Shown in pieces: positions 59,362-64,000 of a DNA stretch of 64,000 nucleotides. The notes beneath the pieces are model-generated. The model was not told the origin of the DNA. It searched no databases and worked only from the letters and a program-made list of their open reading frames with translations. Origin of the DNA: Chelonoidis abingdonii. Taxonomy: Eukaryota; Chordata; Testudines; Testudinidae. The position numbers were made by a program, and so were the translations under genes. The stretch lies in the NCBI RefSeq assembly GCF_003597395.2, contig NC_133770.1, positions 8,824,889 to 8,888,888 on the forward strand, read 5' to 3'. Position 1 is the stretch's first letter; the number at the start of each line of letters is the position of its first letter.

Positions 59362-60563
59362 AGCTGCAGAGAATCCTGTGGCACTTTATAGACTAACAGA
59401 CGTTTTGGAGCGTGAGCTTTCGTGGGTGAATACCCACTTCGTCAGACGCAGGTAGTGGAAATTTCCAGGGGCAGGTATATATATGCTAGAAGCAAGCTAG
59501 AGATAAAGAGAGATAAGATAAATCTATCGTACAGAGGAGGCGATGAGGCACAAAACTGGTTCTAGCAGTAAGGAGTTGAAAACACAAGGGAGAGAACTGG
59601 TTGTATAGGCAAGCCATTCACAGTCTTTGATGAGTCAGAGTGATGTGTTCAAATTTGCAATGACTTGAAGTCACATTTCTCTTTGAGTCATAGGTCTGAA
59701 AGTCTATTTTTGCTGCAGGAATAGACACATTAAGGTTGCATAAATAGTCGTGTGCCAGGGAGGTTGGAGTGCTCTCTACAGAGTTGTTGTTATATAGCAT
59801 TCAATGATATCTGATTTGTCGTCATTTTTAATCCTTCTATACGTAGTGTGTAAATTTCGGCCGAGATACCATAAGCAGAGGGGCTATTGAACTAGATTGA
59901 TTGGTATATTACTAGGTGGAAAACGTGAGAAGTGAATAGACGAAAGTGAGAGGTATAGGCTGATTGGTTAGGTGACTGATGGTGATGCTGGATTGTAATA
60001 TGTCGGGCCAGCAGTCTGGCAATAGGTTTGATTGCATGGCATTGGTACTGAGCTAGAGTTAGTAAATGGTAGGTGTAGAGTTGTGGTGGAATACCGTTTT
60101 CAAGCGTTGGACAGGTTGTCTAGTGGAAGGATTAGAGCATAGCCACAGAATGAAAGTGATATGGGATCATTGTACAGGATGGTTGTAGATCCTATGATGC
60201 TTGGAGGGTTCTAGCTGGGGATGTAGTGATCGGCAACAATGAGATCTGTTGGTCAATACTTACTTGGATTTGTCTTAGCACGTAAACCGGAAGATATTCT
60301 CAGGGTACAGTCTGGCTCTCGTGATCTAGATTTCTAATTTCATCGTAGGGTATTGATAGTCTCTGAGAATGATTGGTCGAGATTTATGTAGGTAGTTGGT
60401 CTATATCATGAGGGTTTGAAGACAGATGCGAGATATGTCACTCAGTAGTTCGTGTAGAAAATTGGAATACGGTTGAAAATGTCAACCGGAGATGCGAAGC
60501 TAGAGGCTGAAGCGTAGAGCGTGCGTCGGCTCGCTTATTTTGAATATAGAGTAGATTAGATAC
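59362..60563 (-). mobile_element. Penelope-like element (PLE), 3' terminus and decayed or noisy coding region
   Basis: On the minus strand the 3' end lies at the left (AGACTAACAGACGTTTTGG reversed). To the right, 60180-60240 read on the minus strand (CCCCAGCTAGAACCCTCCA) matches the PLE coding segment seen on the + strand at 63711-63750. PLEs encode a telomerase-like reverse transcriptase, usually with a GIY-YIG endonuclease. No open frame survives; many single-base indels look like sequencing noise as well as decay. Confidence 0.72.
59407..59445 (-). ncRNA. Hammerhead-ribozyme-like motif of the PLE terminus
   Basis: Minus strand: CUGACGA, one extra A, GUGGGU-AUUC-ACCCAC stem-loop, GAA, then AGC-UCAC-GCU as a 3-bp stem III and C as the would-be cleavage base. 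All conserved core bases (CUGANGA, GAA, AU pair at stem III, C17) are present. Departures from the canonical fold are the extra A before stem II and a weak stem I. Minimal hammerheads are an established feature of metazoan PLE repeats and are thought to act as dimers. Confidence 0.6.
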
Positions 60564-60588
60564 NNNNNNNNNNNNNNNNNNNNNNNNN
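60564..60588. other. Assembly gap, 25 Ns
   Basis: A run of exactly 25 N. It separates two versions of the same locus (58770-60200 and 60610-61924). Confidence 0.99.
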
Positions 60589-61924
60589 CTCCGTGGTTGT
60601 TAGAGAGATGGCGTTTTAGTGATGACACCTTATTTTTCCTAACCAGAAGAATACTGGGTATGTGTGCTTATACATAGATATAGACAGATATAGTAATGAG
60701 ATCGAGAAGCGGATTGGCTCACTCCAATAAGGTTGAAAACCAAAGGGACTCCATGCTGTTCTGAAGCTATTCTTCCCAGCGGTTCACTTTATGGATTTGA
60801 CTGTAGCAGCATTACGCTCCAGCTTAAGCGCCAGAACTTCATAGTCATTACTCAGCAGGTGAATGGATTCTTGCTGCTTAATCTTACATACCAGCGAAAG
60901 AAGACACGCCAGTTTAAATAAAAGGTGACTAATCATTTAGTCACAAGAAAAACAATAGGATAAATGTCTCAGAGCTAAACGTTGGCTGTGCAAAACAGGT
61001 GTCTAATCACAGAAGAGGGAGTTTAGATCAGTCTCCACTAAGATATTAGGCAAGAACTCAATTAGTGTTTAAAATGGATCAGTCACTCAAGAGTCCCTTC
61101 ATCCCGTTCTGTAATGTTTTGGATTTTTGGCGGAAGGGTTGACAGTGGGATTAAAATGCGTTTTCCCAGAGGGTAATTTCATAGCTGCAGAAATCTGTGA
61201 CTTTATAGACTAACAGACTTTTGGAGCGTGCAGCTCTGTGAGAATACCACTTCGTCAGACGCAGTAGTGAAATTCCGAGGGCAGTATTCTATATGCTATC
61301 AAGCAACTAAATACGAGTTAGTTCAGTCAGGGAGGTGGCCTGTCTTCTAGCAAGTAGAGTGTAATCTGAAACCAGGAGGAAAAATAGTCGAATTGCAAGC
61401 CTTCACAGTCTTTTTGAGTCCAGAGTGATAGTGTCAAATTTGCAAATAACTGAAGCTCAGCAGTTCTCTTGACAAGTCTGCGTCTGAAGTTTTTTTTGCT
61501 TGGATAGCCACCTTAAAGTCATCTGCATAGTGTGCCAGGCGAGTTAATGCTTCCTACAGTTTTGAATATGCATTCCTGATATCAATGATTTGTTTCCATT
61601 TATCCTTATTCCGTTAAGTGACTGTCCCAGTTTGGCAGATTACAATAGCAGAAGGCATTGCTGGATATCGAGGCATATAATTACGATGGTGACGTGCAGT
61701 ATGTGAATGAACAAGTGAGGTATGGCTGATGTTAGGTCCTATGATGTTGTGCTGGGTAGATATTGGCAGATTAGCATCAGTTTGTCATAATGGGTCTTGA
61801 GCTAGAAGTACCTATGGTACGGTCTGCAGTTCTGGTGAGAATTACTTGCAGGTTGCAGGTTGTCTGTGCGCTAAAGATTGCCTGCCCACCAATCCGGGGA
61901 AAGTTTGGATCATGCTCAGGATGG
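60589..61924 (-). other. Noisy second version of 58770-60200 (probable assembly duplicate) ending in PLE
   Basis: 60613-61265 aligns co-linearly with about 58770-59455 (shared ATACATAGATATAGACAGA, GATTGGCTCACTCCAATAAG, AAATGG.TCAGTCACTCAAGAG and GCGTTTTCCCAGAGG-type blocks), with a single-base indel every few bases. 61265-61924 continues into a minus-strand PLE. The GIY-YIG region is recognisable at 61560-61690 by its reversed TGCCTTCTGCTATTGTAAT-like block. The hammerhead segment at 61205-61262 is scrambled here, consistent with read errors. Confidence 0.75.
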
Positions 61925-62024
61925 NNNNNNNNNNNNNNNNNNNNNNNNNNNNNNNNNNNNNNNNNNNNNNNNNNNNNNNNNNNNNNNNNNNNNNNNNNNN
62001 NNNNNNNNNNNNNNNNNNNNNNNN
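61925..62024. other. Assembly gap, 100 Ns
   Basis: A run of exactly 100 N, the conventional size for a gap of unknown length. Confidence 0.99.
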
Positions 62025-62205
62025 GGGTCACTTGCTGGTGGATACTCTGCAGCTTGAGGTCTTCAAACCACAATTTGAAGACTTCAATCACTCAGACATA
62101 GGTTAGGAGTTTGTTATAGAAGGGGATGGATAGGATTCTGTGGCCTGCTTTGTGCAGGAGGTCAGACTAGATGATCATATTGATCCCTTCTGACCTTAAA
62201 GTCCT
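62025..62205 (+). mobile_element. CR1 LINE 3' end, second subfamily
   Basis: GGGTCACTTGCTGGTGGATA, CAGCTTGAGGTCTTCAAACC, CACTCAGACATAGGTTAGG, GAGGTCAGACTAGATGATC and CTGACCTTAAAGTC. Sense orientation; the 5' side is cut by the gap. Confidence 0.88.
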
Positions 62206-62830
62206 GAAAAGGAATCAGAGACAGGCAATGAGAATGATCAGGAACAAAGGAAAATTCTTATATGAAAAAAGACTAAAACGATTGAGACTTTTAAGATTCC
62301 TCAGAGAGGATATGAAAAAGAGGAAACAAAATAACGCTACACAAATTAATGAACGGCAAAGAGGAGGCAGAGTAGGCACTTCCATTCATCCATACAAATA
62401 ATATTAGAACAAGGAGGCATCTGATGAAACTGAAAGAGAGCACATTTAAAACTGATCGCAAGGAATATTTTTTCCATACTGGTAATTAGCCTGTGGAACT
62501 CATTGCCACAAGGTATCATTGAGACTTAGAGCTTTGCAGGATTAAAAAAAGAATTAGGTATTTATGTGGATAAAAACAATGAGTTAGAGAGAATATAAAA
62601 ACCAGCTTTTGAAGGATATAAACCCTTGTGAAATTGGGCCCAAGACAACCTTTAACAAAGAGGGGTTGGCAGTGAAGTTTCTTTGGGGCTGGTTGTCCTA
62701 TAAATGCCTCCTGTAGGACTTCTTGCACCTTACTCTGAAGTAATAATGCTGGTCACCGTTGGGGTCAGTATATTGAACCAGATGGACCATGGGTGTGAAA
62801 CAAGATGGCAATTCCTCTGTGAGTTTGTAA
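62206..62830 (+). mobile_element. CR1 LINE fragment with reverse transcriptase C-terminus relic
   Basis: The + strand frame at 62171-62401 gives RNQRQAMRMIRN and YEKRLKRLRL. After a frame change, 62401-62600 reads CR1-like motifs (ARRHLMKLKES-type, FKTDRKEYFF, PVELIATR). The 3' end at about 62745-62830 has ACCAGATGGACCATGGG. Dead copy of an older subfamily. Confidence 0.8.
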
Positions 62831-63309
62831 TATAGAGACACTGAAGCTCCTGCAACTTCAGGATGTGCAGAATATTGGGGAAGAAATGCAGTTAAATAAG
62901 ACCTGGGTGGAGTTTGGAACCCAGCCCTTCAACTTTTGCAACAGGGTCACTACTTTCCCAGCTTTCTTCTCAGGCTTGTAACAAGCCTCTGCTTCCCACT
63001 ACTGGTACCTAGTGAGGAAGAAAGCTGACTGCTCCTTCTGATCCATTCTACCTTGACTGCTTCATCTATGTGATCAGTGCATCCAGTATCCTCTCCTCAG
63101 GGACTGCGCCCAGCAGAAAAGATTCACTACCAATCTTTGGTTAGAGATGTTCTCTGACTTCAGCACTGCCAGCAACTCATAATTAACTATTTGGCTTTGT
63201 GCTGGGCTCTGACTTAGGGTTTATAGCCTCATGGAAAGCAAACTGTTTGCATAAGTCATGCCTAAGCAAAACTTGCCTTCCCAGCAGAAAGAGCTCATCG
63301 GATTGTAGG
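62831..63309. other. Intergenic, no gene recognised
   Basis: No repeat family is recognised with confidence. The minus frame at 63183-63371 is the antisense of the PLE start region. Confidence 0.4.
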
Positions 63310-64000
63310 TAATCATTGGCTAGATATCCACCATCAACGTCAGCCTGGACCAGTCCACACAAGAGATCCACTTCCTGGACACTACAATGCTAATAAATGA
63401 TGGCCACATAAACACCACCCTATACCGGAAACCTACTGACTGCTACACTTACCTACATGCCTCCAGCTTTCATCCAGACCACATCACTCGATCCATTCTC
63501 TACAGCCAAGCTCTAAGATACAACCGCATTTGCTCCAATCCCTCAGACAGAGACAAACACCTACAAGATCTCTATCTTAAAACTACAAAACCCACCTGCT
63601 GAAGTGAAGAAACAGATTGACAGAGCCAGAAGAGTACCCAGAAGTCACCCACTACAGGACAGGCCCAATAAAGAAAATAACAGAACGTCACTAGCCATCA
63701 CCTACAGCCCCCAACTAAAACCTCTCCAGCGCATCATCAAGGATCTACAACCTATTCTGAAGGTTGTATAAAGACTGGGATGGGCCATTACACAAAGTAA
63801 AACTATTTCCCCGTGCTTATCTCCACCCGCCCTTCTCCCAGTTCCTTATATTTCCTTGCCAAGTGCTGGAAATGGGCCATTTTCATTACCACTACAAACA
63901 GTTATTTTTCTCTCCTGCTGACAACAGCTCACCTTAACTGATCACTCTCCTTATAATGTGTATGGTAACACCCATTGTTTCATGTTCCCTGTGTATATAT
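63310..64000 (+). mobile_element. Penelope-like element fragment, reverse transcriptase C-terminal region fused to the 3' non-coding end
   Basis: 63330-63602 encodes a PLE reverse transcriptase segment with STQEIHFLDT, LYRKPTDCYTYLHASSFHPD and SQALRYNRICSNPSDRD (open from 63387). After one frameshift, 63598-63765 continues with AEVKKQIDRARRVPRSH and LAITYSPQLKPLQRIIKDLQ. At about 63765 the coding stops and 3' non-coding PLE sequence follows (GGGATGGGCCATTACACAAA ... AACACCCATTGTTTCATG). The endonuclease part is therefore missing. The window ends before the expected terminal hammerhead. Confidence 0.85.

Noticed and set aside
60589..61924. Genuine tandem duplication of the PLE locus
   Set aside because: The dense single-base indels and the flanking 25-N and 100-N runs fit unpolished long-read gap filling better.

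Overview
This window is vertebrate nuclear DNA, most likely from a turtle. One recognisable gene end is present: the last coding exon of a WNT3/WNT3A-type gene on the + strand (1873-2352). Three diagnostic residues favour WNT3A. The turtle call rests on the mixture of repeats, not on any single marker: many 5'-truncated CR1 LINE fragments of several subfamilies, a tRNA-derived SINE with a CR1-like tail, CORE/MIR-like SINEs, Penelope-like elements (PLEs) with hammerhead-ribozyme-like termini, and several hAT- and Harbinger-like miniature transposons. The WNT residues also look reptile/bird-like.

Layout: 1-1872 is the 3' part of the intron before the last WNT exon. 1873-2352 is the exon, ending in TAA. 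2353 to about 9400 could be a very long 3' UTR with distal poly(A) signals near 9206 and 9396, but an alternative short 3' UTR cannot be excluded. From 9400 to 64000 I find no other protein-coding exon, tRNA gene, rRNA or CRISPR. This is intergenic DNA filled with transposon remnants: CR1 pieces throughout; hAT-type MITEs with 8-bp target duplications at 24130, 26902, 38652, 42913 and 48135; a near-perfect 600-bp palindrome made of two 290-bp MITEs at 35926-36524; a 991-bp Harbinger-like element at 56277-57267; and PLE pieces at 29970, 46484, 59362 and 63310.

The right end (about 58770-62024) is partly an assembly problem. Two N runs (25 and 100) flank indel-rich sequence that repeats 58770-60200, as expected if raw long reads had been used to fill a gap. 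Short open reading frames elsewhere in the window are chance frames or relics of CR1/PLE reverse transcriptase. No complete new biological system is evident. The most interesting signals are the ribozyme-like PLE termini and the paired-MITE palindrome.
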